Below, one piece after another: positions 53,068-60,247 of a DNA stretch of 64,000 nt. The stretch is taken from the NCBI GenBank assembly GCA_022711405.1, contig JAKLFC010000007.1:1-64000 (forward strand), written 5' to 3'. The notes beneath the pieces were generated by a model. The model saw only the letters and a list, made by a program, of their open reading frames with translations, had not been told where the DNA came from and did no database searches. Source of the stretch: Bacteroidota bacterium. GTDB lineage: Bacteria > Bacteroidota > Bacteroidia > Bacteroidales > JAGONC01. Both the position numbers and the translations under genes were made by a program. Every line of letters begins with the position of its first letter. Position 1 is the first letter of the stretch.

Positions 53068-54681
53068 TTATTTCAAGAGTACTTTCTTACCGTCAAGATA
53101 CACACGGTAGAAATGTTCCCCCTCGATCAGCAGGCATTGTTGATGATATTCAGGGTCATGGAAAGGAATATCAATAGGAAAAACTTTACCATTGTACATG
53201 GGAGCGATAAAAGGCACATCGGTGTGCCCTATGACCATGTGGGATACCTTATAAAAGTCGAGTACACGGTCGATTTGTTCCTGAGTGGTTTCCGGAGGCA
53301 GATGCCCATTCCTGAAATATCCCCTGTACCAGAAGGGTCCATAGGTAAACAGAAGCAGGTTGAGGGTTTCGCTGTTCTTTTTATCGTACTCCAGGTTCAG
53401 GTATTTCCTTACCATATGGTTTACTGAATCGATATTCAGATGCTTGGCTATCACCTGGGATGAAATTCCTCCATGTGTGAACAGTATGTCATTGATCCTG
53501 AGCATGGTCTTTTTCGAACGCAACCATTGTCCCAGCACAGTATATGGTGTAAAGAACTGTGAATAAGCAATATCAAAATAATAGCTGAAGAAATTGTTTT
53601 TCTCCGGTTGATAGGCCAGTTCATCGGACAGGGTCATCAGCTCATGATTACCAAGGATATAATGTACGCAGCCACCAGCGTTGAGTGCCTGTCGTTCCAA
53701 TTTATAGATCAGCCATAAACACTCGGTCACCTGATCGCCACGATCGAAGATATCGCCTGTAAACACAAGATGTCCGGTTCCCCATGACCAGTTCAGGTCC
53801 TCATCGATCACATTGTTAACTTGGAGCACTCTGGCCAGGGAGTCATATTGCCCGTGAATATCGCCAACGACAAAGATCTTTTCCACATGATCAAATTCAT
53901 GCGGGTAATGAACAGGATCCCGGTAGATCGTATAGCTGGATGTGTCGAACATGAATCCTTTAAAATGCAGCACACTATCCTTCATATCCATCATATGGTC
54001 TACCATAAGGGTTTGATTGGAAGAACTGTCTCTTTGCAGGTAAATAATAAATATCTGTGTATGGTTGTCCCATATCACATGAGGTCCGTCCTTATAGCCA
54101 GGCACCCGGTATGCCGAGTCCTTTTTCACTACCATGGTCCTGAGGTAGTGGACGATCGTATCCTTATTGCTGGAAAAAGCCATATCGTGAGGCATCCATC
54201 TGCGGTGATTCCTGTGGGATACATCTGAGCCTCTCTGCACCAGCAGCCTGTTCAACCGGAGGGTTCCGTACTTAGCCGCGTAGAACAGGGCCGTATTGCC
54301 CATGCGGTCCACAGGATCAACGCTGGCACCCCGATCAAGCAAATACCTGGATATCAATAGATTGTTATTAATTGCGGCCTCCATCAATGGAGTAATATCA
54401 TCCGAAGGTTTTTCGATGTCGGCTCCATGCCTGACGAGCAAGCGGACCATCTCGTACTTTTCTGCATCAATCGCCGTGTTCAGCAGGGTTCTGTTGGCAT
54501 TTTTACCATAGTACCCGTTGATGTCCAGTCCAGTAGAGATCATGGACTTAACGGCTGTTGTATCCCCATCGCGGATGGCTTTAAAAAGCGATTTCTCCAG
54601 GTCATCGGATTGGCCAAATGCGGATGCTCCGAATAAAACGGATAATATTACTATGATTGATTTGGGCATTAGCAACGACAT
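53068..54681 (-). CDS. Secreted ankyrin-repeat / PPP-type phosphoesterase fusion
   Basis: 537 residues. Signal peptide 1-23 (ends SAFGQ). About 28-190 are ankyrin repeats (NRTLLNTAIDAEKYEMVRLL, DITPLMEAAINNNLLISRYL, GNTALFYAAKYGTLRLNRLL). About 285-537 is a calcineurin-like phosphoesterase close to the PPP/bis-tetraphosphatase group, with all metal motifs: VGDIHGQYDS, TGDIFDRGDQ, LGNHELMTL, FTHGGIS and VIGHTD. It is thus expected to be active and to sit in the periplasm or outside. A hairpin leader element lies at 54696-54722. The CotH-like gene is 98 bases upstream on the same strand. Whether the target is a phosphoprotein or a nucleotide is not known. Confidence 0.85.
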   Translation of the reverse strand: MSLLMPKSIIVILSVLFGASAFGQSDDLEKSLFKAIRDGDTTAVKSMISTGLDINGYYGKNANRTLLNTAIDAEKYEMVRLLVRHGADIEKPSDDITPLMEAAINNNLLISRYLLDRGASVDPVDRMGNTALFYAAKYGTLRLNRLLVQRGSDVSHRNHRRWMPHDMAFSSNKDTIVHYLRTMVVKKDSAYRVPGYKDGPHVIWDNHTQIFIIYLQRDSSSNQTLMVDHMMDMKDSVLHFKGFMFDTSSYTIYRDPVHYPHEFDHVEKIFVVGDIHGQYDSLARVLQVNNVIDEDLNWSWGTGHLVFTGDIFDRGDQVTECLWLIYKLERQALNAGGCVHYILGNHELMTLSDELAYQPEKNNFFSYYFDIAYSQFFTPYTVLGQWLRSKKTMLRINDILFTHGGISSQVIAKHLNIDSVNHMVRKYLNLEYDKKNSETLNLLLFTYGPFWYRGYFRNGHLPPETTQEQIDRVLDFYKVSHMVIGHTDVPFIAPMYNGKVFPIDIPFHDPEYHQQCLLIEGEHFYRVYLDGKKVLLK

Positions 54682-54695
54682 AATTTTCTACCGGA

Positions 54696-54722
54696 CTACA
54701 ATACTTGCACCCCTACGGGGTA
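54696..54722 (-). repeat. Hairpin leader element, copy upstream of the ankyrin/PPP gene
   Basis: On the minus strand: ACCCC, loop GTA, GGGGT, then GCAAGTATTGTAG. It differs at two of 27 positions from the copy at 61942-61968. It ends 14 bases before the ATG at 54681, in the same orientation as the gene. Confidence 0.8.
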
Positions 54723-54750
54723 ATTGAATTTTTTCTATTCATACTGATTG

Positions 54751-54778
54751 TCGACTGCTGACTGTCAACCGCCAACCG
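54751..54778 (-). repeat. GGTTGAC-type heptamer tract
   Basis: On the minus strand GGTTGGC, GGTTGAC, AGTCAGC, AGTCGAC: four consecutive degenerate heptamers, starting two bases after the CotH-like stop codon. Confidence 0.75.
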
Positions 54779-54779
54779 A

Positions 54780-55862
54780 TTACCGTGCCGGCCAGCAGGT
54801 TTTCAGGAATTCTTTCTGCACCATTTTAGGATCGTTGATGATTTCATAGAACTTATCGAGATAGCGCAGGGACCAGTTCAGGCTGCGTTCGTCCAGATAA
54901 GGAAGTCCCTTGTACAAAGCATATATTTCTTCTTTTTTTGATCTGAACAGGTCGAAGCATGCATCGAATTCTTCCTTGGTACGGCAAAAGCCCAGGAACA
55001 CCCTCTGGGTCACGGAAGCGATGTTCAGTTCATCGGCAGGTGCTGCATAGGAGGTATTGACAAGTCCACAATAATCAAAATCATAGGGAATTGCAATGGG
55101 CTCAAGGAAAGGATTGGTCTGGACGATCTTCACATTGTGCTGAACCGAGACTGACCAATCGGGATTACCCACCATGTACATAAAAACTTCCAAAAGATCC
55201 GTGTGGTGCTGATCTGTTCTGTCCTGATGTATATTTTTTGTTTCGATGATCTTCCCTCCTATCCGTTCAGCCATCTGGTTGTCGTTTTCAATAAAAAAAG
55301 CAAACCGCTGTAGCGTATCCATTTTGTTTTCCGGGTCAATATAGGTGATCCTGGCCAGACGGACCCTCAGACTGGTATCGGTCAGCACATTGAAGATCCT
55401 GTACACCAGGTATTCACGTAAGACGTACTGTTCAAATATCTTTTCCGTATTGCTGCAGTGTGTGACCAGTTTCAGGCGCTTCAGATCTTCAAATGGGGTT
55501 GATCTGGATTCCTTTTTATCAAATTTTACGGACAGCGGTGGAAAAACGCAATGTGAGGGATCGCGGCGGTAGTTTCCCCTTGGCCTGATTTCAACCGCTA
55601 GTGTGTCCCAGGAGCCGTCTGGTCGTTTATAGATAGCGGTTCCGTCATGAAAAACCGTGTCGGCATTATCTTTTATCTCTTTGAACATTTCCCTGAAATC
55701 CGTTATGAGGTGTAATTCTACCAGGTCATGGGCGGTAAAGAGAGAGTTCTCCGCATATTTCAGGGATTTTACTTTTTCCTGAGTGTCGTTCTGGCTGAAA
55801 ACGGCATATGGAAGAAGGAAAGATGCTATCAGGATCACAAAAACCGTTGCAGGATTTCTCAT
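54780..55862 (-). CDS. Secreted CotH-like protein (candidate atypical kinase)
   Basis: 360 residues from the Met at 55862. Signal peptide about 1-23 (ends AVFSQ); 13 further in-frame codons upstream carry no signal and are rejected. The order of motifs recalls CotH: VEIRPRGNYRRDPSH, SVKFDKK, LKRLKLVTHCS, YVLREYLVYRIFNVLT, FAFFIEND (equivalent of the Glu-containing strand), then NPDWSVSVQHN and IPYDFDYCGLVN. The DFD would match the DWD-type metal site of CotH kinases. This is a distant resemblance judged by eye. -7 box TATTTTTG at 55906-55899. Next to a secreted PPP-type phosphatase gene on the same strand. Confidence 0.5.
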   Translation of the reverse strand: MRNPATVFVILIASFLLPYAVFSQNDTQEKVKSLKYAENSLFTAHDLVELHLITDFREMFKEIKDNADTVFHDGTAIYKRPDGSWDTLAVEIRPRGNYRRDPSHCVFPPLSVKFDKKESRSTPFEDLKRLKLVTHCSNTEKIFEQYVLREYLVYRIFNVLTDTSLRVRLARITYIDPENKMDTLQRFAFFIENDNQMAERIGGKIIETKNIHQDRTDQHHTDLLEVFMYMVGNPDWSVSVQHNVKIVQTNPFLEPIAIPYDFDYCGLVNTSYAAPADELNIASVTQRVFLGFCRTKEEFDACFDLFRSKKEEIYALYKGLPYLDERSLNWSLRYLDKFYEIINDPKMVQKEFLKTCWPAR

Positions 55863-55941
55863 GAGAATGATGGATTGCCAGCTGAGCTGATGTTTAAACA
55901 AAAATAAATAAAATATGTTTAAAGTGGATGGATGCTCTTAG

Positions 55942-56057
55942 AGGTTGCAGGTTTCAGGTTGCAGGTATCAGGTTTCAGGTTGCAGGTATCAGGTTTCAGG
56001 TTGCAGGTATCAGGTTACAGGTTGCAGGTATTAACCTGTAACTTGCAACTTGAAACC
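55942..56057. repeat. 13-unit AGGTTGC heptamer array with inverted arm
   Basis: Thirteen consecutive heptamers AGGT(T/A)(G/T/A)(C/T) run from 55942 to 56032, mostly in the order AGGTTGC-AGGTATC-AGGTTTC (a 21-base higher-order unit). They are followed at 56033-56057 by about three heptamers in reverse complement, so the end can fold back on the array. It fills most of the divergent spacer between the CotH-like gene and the flavin oxidoreductase gene. Confidence 0.95.
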
Positions 56058-56078
56058 ACTGAATTCAGTCAAATCCCT

Positions 56079-56086
56079 TAATTTTG
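56079..56086 (+). promoter_or_regulatory. -7 box (TAATTTTG) for the flavin oxidoreductase gene
   Basis: Fits TAnnTTTG, 18 bases before the ATG at 56105 and 21 bases after the end of the heptamer array. A TTG at 56050 is too far (26 bases) for a standard -33 box. Confidence 0.45.
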
Positions 56087-56104
56087 CCGGACATATTTTA
56101 AACA

Positions 56105-57292
56105 ATGTCGGGTAATTCATTCGAAAAAGCATATACGCCGATCCGCATCAGGGGGCTGGAGCTTCGGAACCGCTTCATCAAGTCAGCCACGTATGAAGGG
56201 ATGACCGACGAAGGGCATCCTACGCCGCAGCTGATCGAGCATCACCGCAGGCTGGCGCATGGAGGCATAGGGATGACGACCGTTGCATACGGCGCTGTGA
56301 GTCCCGAAGGCCGCACCAACAGGCAACAATTATTAATCGACGGCAGTGGAGCTGTGCATTTACACACCCTGGCGGATGCGGTCCATGCGGAGGGTGGCAG
56401 GTGCATGCTGCAGCTCACGCATTGCGGTTATTTTACCAAGAACCAGGATCTCCGGTTCAAGAGATCCCTTGGGCCCAGTGCCCGGATCAACCTTTACGGG
56501 ATCCTGGGGGGCATTATCCTGTCGCGCAGTATGACACAGGACGAGATGCACGGATTGGCGAAAAATTTCGCGGATTCTGCCACCTTTGGCAAAAAAGAGG
56601 GCTTTGATGCAGTGGAGCTCCACATGGGGCATGGATACCTGCTGAGTCAGTTCCTCAGTCCGCGCATCAACAGGCGAACAGATGGGTATGGCGGTTCTGT
56701 GACCAACCGGTTGCGTTTTCCGCTTGAGGTGCTGGAAGCTGTCCGGCAGGCCGTAGGAGAGGATTACCCTGTCTTCTGCAAGATCAACCTGGAGGATGGT
56801 TTCAGAGGTGGGCTGACGATCCGCGATTCAGTGGAAGTTGCGAAAGCGCTGGAGAAGGCGGGTGTGGATGCGCTGGTGCTGAGCGGCGGGTTCACGAGTC
56901 TAACGCCCTTTTATCTGATGCGGGGGAAAGTGCCCTTATGGGAGATGGCAAAAGCCGAGAAGGATATGGCGCAAAAGCTGGCCATGGTGATGTTCGGCAG
57001 GATCATCATGCGCAGGTATGCTTTTGAGGAGAACTTTTTCCTGCCGCTGGCGCAAAAGATTCGTGAAGCGGTGAGCATGCCGCTGGTATACCTGGGGGGA
57101 GTCTGTTCAAGGGAGGGTATTGAGCGGGCCATGGATGCCGGATTTGACATGATGGCGCTGGCGCGGGCGGTGATCCACGATCCGGATTTCCTGCTGAAGG
57201 TCAGGGACGGGATAGTAAAAACGTCGGAATGTAACCACTGTAATATCTGCGTGGCGGAGATGGATCGAGGGGGAGTCAAATGTGTCATTTGA
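56105..57292 (+). CDS. NADH:flavin oxidoreductase, old yellow enzyme family
   Basis: 395 residues, FMN-dependent TIM barrel. N-terminal IRGLELRNRFIKSATYEGMTDEG is the family opening. ELHMGHGYLLSQFLSPRINR and RTDGYGGSVTNRLRFPLEVL are the conserved core; LGGVCSREGIERAMDAG and MMALARAVIHDPDF bind phosphate. The C-terminus has Cys residues in SECNHCNICVAE. It could be a remnant of the Fe-S motif of 2,4-dienoyl-CoA-reductase-type members, although the large NAD domain is absent. Substrate unknown (enones or quinones are typical). The sequence is rich in G/C third positions compared with its neighbours. Confidence 0.9.
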   Translation: MSGNSFEKAYTPIRIRGLELRNRFIKSATYEGMTDEGHPTPQLIEHHRRLAHGGIGMTTVAYGAVSPEGRTNRQQLLIDGSGAVHLHTLADAVHAEGGRCMLQLTHCGYFTKNQDLRFKRSLGPSARINLYGILGGIILSRSMTQDEMHGLAKNFADSATFGKKEGFDAVELHMGHGYLLSQFLSPRINRRTDGYGGSVTNRLRFPLEVLEAVRQAVGEDYPVFCKINLEDGFRGGLTIRDSVEVAKALEKAGVDALVLSGGFTSLTPFYLMRGKVPLWEMAKAEKDMAQKLAMVMFGRIIMRRYAFEENFFLPLAQKIREAVSMPLVYLGGVCSREGIERAMDAGFDMMALARAVIHDPDFLLKVRDGIVKTSECNHCNICVAEMDRGGVKCVI

Positions 57293-57346
57293 AAATTCCA
57301 AATTCCAAGGTCCAAGATCCAAATAAATTCCAAACTACAAATTACA
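57291..57346 (-). repeat. TTGGnnT heptamer tract beginning at the OYE stop codon
   Basis: On the plus strand the TGA stop is followed at once by CCAAATT, CCAAGGT, CCAAGAT, CCAAACT words. On the minus strand the order matches 15208-15262. It separates the flavin oxidoreductase from the geranylgeranyl-reductase-like gene. Confidence 0.8.
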
Positions 57347-57374
57347 TTCGGATTTCCGGAGTTTTATCTGAGTA

Positions 57375-58502
57375 ATGATTAAGTATGCTGTCATTATTAT
57401 TGGAGGGGGGCCGGCGGGGGCGATGTGCGGGATCGGGCTGCAGCGGGCGGGGATCAGCACGTGCATCTTTGATAAGGCAGCGTTTCCAAGGGACAAGCTG
57501 TGTGGCGGGCTGCTGACCAAAAAGACAGTGGACATGATCCAGCATCATTGCCCGGAGATCAAGCCAGAGGAGTATGTGGTTGAGGAAACAAATTCCGTAG
57601 CGTTCTATTATCAGAACGAACCGATCATACATTTCAGCACAAGGATACCGCTGTACCTGACGGAACGAACGCTATTGGATGATAGCCTGATAAAACTTTA
57701 CCGGAATCTGGGGGGAACGGTTTTCGAAAATGAGACGATTCGTGCGCATCAGATCGATCCCGGGTCCAGAACCATTCATTTAGATACCGGAACCTACCAT
57801 TATGAAGTGCTGATTGGGGCGTATGGGTGCCGGAGTCTGCTGGCAAGGCTACATTCCATTGATCCGGATCATTCATTCTGTGTTGAGGGAACTGCTGACA
57901 AAGTTTCAGCAGAAAAGACGGTAACGATCTACTTTGGTCATGTCAGGAGCGGTTATGGATGGGACTTCCCCAAGAAGGATCATTCTACGGTCGGGACGCT
58001 GGAGGAAACGAAGGGAGACCGGATTTCGGGTTCTTTTTTCAGGGATATCATCAAGAAGGATATGCATTCCATCCGTGGAGCGTTGATCCCGTCGGGACGA
58101 AAGGTCGCTCTGAAAAAGCTGCGACAGAATGTGTTACTGGTTGGTGATGCAGCAGGTTTTACCGATCCGGTAACGGGGGAAGGAATCTATTATGCCCTAT
58201 TATCGGGGAAAATAGCCGCTGAATCCGTGCAAGAGGCCATTCGGAATGGGAACGAAAAGTACCTGGATGATTACTTGCAAAAAGTCAGAACCATCAGGAA
58301 AAATATCAGGGATGCCAACTTTTTGAAGAAGATCCTGTACCATCCGCTGGTTTTAAAGCACTTCATGCATTTCATCCGTCGCCACCGGTCGTTTGCGCTG
58401 TTTTATGTGGAAGAAATGGTGTCGCAGTACAAATACGGGTATAAGGATTTTCTGTTCCGCTATCTGAGGAGGAGGTTTATTAAGGGGGAGCGGTGGGGAT
58501 AG
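57375..58502 (+). CDS. Geranylgeranyl reductase family FAD-dependent oxidoreductase
   Basis: 375 residues. FAD-binding GGGPAGAMCGIGLQRAG at the N-terminus is followed by PRDKLCGGLLTKK, the typical family motif. GDAAGFTDPVTGEGIYYALLSG lies near residue 260. Members reduce isoprenoid double bonds of lipids, quinones or carotenoids, or act as halogenase-like monooxygenases. The basic C-terminus (FRYLRRRFIKGERWG) may bring it to membranes. It has no isoprenoid-synthesis neighbours, so the substrate is open. Preceded by a repeat tract, not by a recognisable promoter. Confidence 0.85.
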   Translation: MIKYAVIIIGGGPAGAMCGIGLQRAGISTCIFDKAAFPRDKLCGGLLTKKTVDMIQHHCPEIKPEEYVVEETNSVAFYYQNEPIIHFSTRIPLYLTERTLLDDSLIKLYRNLGGTVFENETIRAHQIDPGSRTIHLDTGTYHYEVLIGAYGCRSLLARLHSIDPDHSFCVEGTADKVSAEKTVTIYFGHVRSGYGWDFPKKDHSTVGTLEETKGDRISGSFFRDIIKKDMHSIRGALIPSGRKVALKKLRQNVLLVGDAAGFTDPVTGEGIYYALLSGKIAAESVQEAIRNGNEKYLDDYLQKVRTIRKNIRDANFLKKILYHPLVLKHFMHFIRRHRSFALFYVEEMVSQYKYGYKDFLFRYLRRRFIKGERWG

Positions 58503-58530
58503 GCAGATCCGGTGGACAACTGCCATCGGT

Positions 58531-59238
58531 TTAATCATCAATTGGCAACGACAGCTTATAAAACTCCTCACTCGTCTCCAGACAATCCACATACGTAACA
58601 GAAGTGTTGTTCAGAGGATTGCCTGTCACGCGGATTCCCGATCGCGTCCTGGTGTGCCCCACGATCTGATGATATCCTCTCAGCGGATCATCGCTGGTCT
58701 CTGCATTGTGCGCCCAGAAAATGCCGCCATCCTCGTGCAATCCACCCCTGATCACGCTGGCATGATACAGGGGCTGATAGTAGTCCCTGAAAAGACGGTT
58801 CAGGGTAGCTGCAAGATCGTTATCCCCGGGAAGAACCTGTTCACGGATATACGTATCATACCAGCGCTGCACAACCCCGGCATGCGTCCACAGGTGATTA
58901 CCAACCTGGAAGGCTGCCTGAAAAAGTCCGCGGTTGGAGGTAAAAATGGAAAAGAGCCGCGATAGCATACTCAACCTGTAACCGGAACAGTAGTGCCGCT
59001 CGTGTCCTCCGTAAAAATAGGCAAGGTCATGATTTCCCATCAACAGGACGATCCTGTCCGGTTGCTGCTTTTTCAGTTCGATGATCTCCTCCAGGTTAGC
59101 GATAATATCCTGGGGGGTAAAATCCCCAGAATCAACGTAGTCCCCGATAAAGACCACCCAGTCCCATTCATCCGTCCGGATCTGCTTCCAGACGGGCGAG
59201 CCATGCAGATCACCAATGGTAATGATATTAGTCATCAC
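58531..59238 (-). CDS. Metallophosphoesterase (calcineurin-like)
   Basis: 235 residues, no signal peptide, cytoplasmic. Metal-binding motifs: ITIGDLHGSPVW, FIGDYVDSGDFT, LLMGNHDLAYFYGG, LWTHAGVV and IVGHTRT. Together they place it in the PPP/ApaH-like group. Likely substrates are dinucleoside polyphosphates or phosphoproteins. It lacks the ankyrin part and signal of the protein at 53068 and is not a close copy. Convergent with the geranylgeranyl-reductase-like gene (28-base gap). M2 is an alternative start. Confidence 0.88.
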   Translation of the reverse strand: MMTNIITIGDLHGSPVWKQIRTDEWDWVVFIGDYVDSGDFTPQDIIANLEEIIELKKQQPDRIVLLMGNHDLAYFYGGHERHYCSGYRLSMLSRLFSIFTSNRGLFQAAFQVGNHLWTHAGVVQRWYDTYIREQVLPGDNDLAATLNRLFRDYYQPLYHASVIRGGLHEDGGIFWAHNAETSDDPLRGYHQIVGHTRTRSGIRVTGNPLNNTSVTYVDCLETSEEFYKLSLPIDD

Positions 59239-59306
59239 TCACGCACTCCAGCAACAGGTTTGTATAGAATATGGATGACACGGATAACGCGGATGATCGC
59301 GGAATA

Positions 59307-60050
59307 TTATTTCTTATCCGGCTCAGGTATGTCATCATCATCATCAGTTATCACGATGACCTTGATGATCTCTTCCTTGACCTTCTTGTCCTTTTTACTC
59401 TTGTCACACTGTTCATCATCGACCTTAATCATGATCACTTTTTCACCGTCTTTATCTTTAATGATCTTCGTTTCCCCTTCTTCAGTGATCAGGATCACTT
59501 TCTTGCCATCTCCTTCCTCGATCACCTTCGACTCCCCTTCTTCCGTAATGATCCGTAATACTTTTTCATCATCTCCGCCTTCTTTAATGGTGAATTTCTC
59601 CCCGTCCTTATTGATAATGTAGATCTTTTCAGCCCTGTCGGTGGAATCCGGCTCTTTTCCTATTTCTTCCCAGATCAATTCCTCATCTGAATCCCTGTTC
59701 ACTTCCTTAATAACGACTACTTTCTTTGCTTCTTTTCCGGTTTCAATCCCGACCGCATCCGCTTTTTCGCTGTCAACCTTTACCTTCACTCCCACTTCTC
59801 CCTCAAGATCCTCCATCTCAATCCCGTACTTTTCCTTCATTTCCTTTTTCAATGCCTCATTATCAAAATCCTCTCCATTGAAAGTTGTGTCAAAGGTGCT
59901 CTCTTCGCCATCTTTAACGGTGATCACCTTGACACGGATTTTCTTCTCCGGCTTAACTTCCTGGGAATAAGCGGTTTGCTGGATAAAGACTCCGCATACC
60001 AGCATGGTCAGTGCTACGGTTAAAAAATGTACTCGTGATAGTAGTTTCAT
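59307..60050 (-). CDS. Secreted acidic repeat protein (unknown function)
   Basis: 247 residues, signal peptide 1-29 (ends TAYSQ). The mature part is very rich in Glu, Asp and Lys and contains imperfect repeats of about 17-20 residues: EKVLRIITEEGESKVIEEG, KKVILITEEGETKIIKDKDG, EKVIMIKVDDE. It ends in an Asp run (DDDDDIPEPDKK). A strongly acidic periplasmic or surface protein of this kind might bind cations. Full promoter at 60171-60143. It is divergent from a histidine kinase gene, with three GTTAAA boxes between; it is therefore a likely target of that system. I do not recognise the family. Confidence 0.75.
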   Translation of the reverse strand: MKLLSRVHFLTVALTMLVCGVFIQQTAYSQEVKPEKKIRVKVITVKDGEESTFDTTFNGEDFDNEALKKEMKEKYGIEMEDLEGEVGVKVKVDSEKADAVGIETGKEAKKVVVIKEVNRDSDEELIWEEIGKEPDSTDRAEKIYIINKDGEKFTIKEGGDDEKVLRIITEEGESKVIEEGDGKKVILITEEGETKIIKDKDGEKVIMIKVDDEQCDKSKKDKKVKEEIIKVIVITDDDDDIPEPDKK

Positions 60051-60060
60051 GGATGCAAAT

Positions 60061-60084
60061 TGTTAATTATTAAATTGTTAAATG
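60061..60084. repeat. TTGTTAAA-type octamer tract
   Basis: TGTTAATT, ATTAAATT, GTTAAATG: short octamer tract between the acidic-protein gene and its promoter, related to the TTGTTAAA units at 9355-9380. Confidence 0.6.
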
Positions 60085-60111
60085 GTTGCCACTCACCTGC
60101 ACTACCTAAAT

Positions 60112-60132
60112 GGGGAGGGGTTGGGGGTGGGG
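60112..60132 (+). repeat. G-run element (possible G-quadruplex)
   Basis: GGGG-A-GGGG-TT-GGGGG-T-GGGG, four G runs with loops of one to two bases. It lies about 10 bases downstream of the -7 box of the acidic-protein gene, on its template strand. Similar to the right half of 16756-16808. Confidence 0.75.
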
Positions 60133-60142
60133 CTTGTGACCA

Positions 60143-60171
60143 CAAAGCTATACAACTCTTTCATAGCCAAA
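60143..60171 (-). promoter_or_regulatory. Promoter of the acidic secreted protein gene
   Basis: On the minus strand TTTG (60171-60168), a 17-base spacer and TAGCTTTG (60150-60143). Leader of about 90 bases containing the G-run element and an octamer tract. Confidence 0.6.
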
Positions 60172-60182
60172 CATTAACGATA

Positions 60183-60208
60183 GTTAAAAAAGGTTAAAGG
60201 AAGGTTAA
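60183..60208 (+). promoter_or_regulatory. Three GTTAAA boxes at exact 10-base spacing (candidate OmpR-type site)
   Basis: GTTAAA at 60183, 60193 and 60203; the last two extend to GGTTAAAG. Direct repeats one helical turn apart are the usual binding pattern of OmpR/PhoB regulators. The site lies between two divergent promoters, about 12 bases beyond the -33 box of the acidic-protein gene and 28 bases before the -7 box of the kinase gene. Confidence 0.6.
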
Positions 60209-60235
60209 AGTTATCTTTAAGGAAGGAAGTTTCTG

Positions 60236-60243
60236 TATTTTTG
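60236..60243 (+). promoter_or_regulatory. -7 box (TATTTTTG) four bases before the kinase start
   Basis: Fits TAnnTTTG. It ends four bases before the GTG at 60248, so the mRNA would be almost leaderless. No TTG -33 box; the GTTAAA boxes may substitute through an activator. Confidence 0.5.
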
Positions 60244-60247
60244 AAGT

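Noticed and set aside
55942-56057. CRISPR array or phage attachment site.
   Set aside because: The repeats are contiguous heptamers with no spacers, no cas genes are present, and no integrase or tRNA duplication lies nearby.
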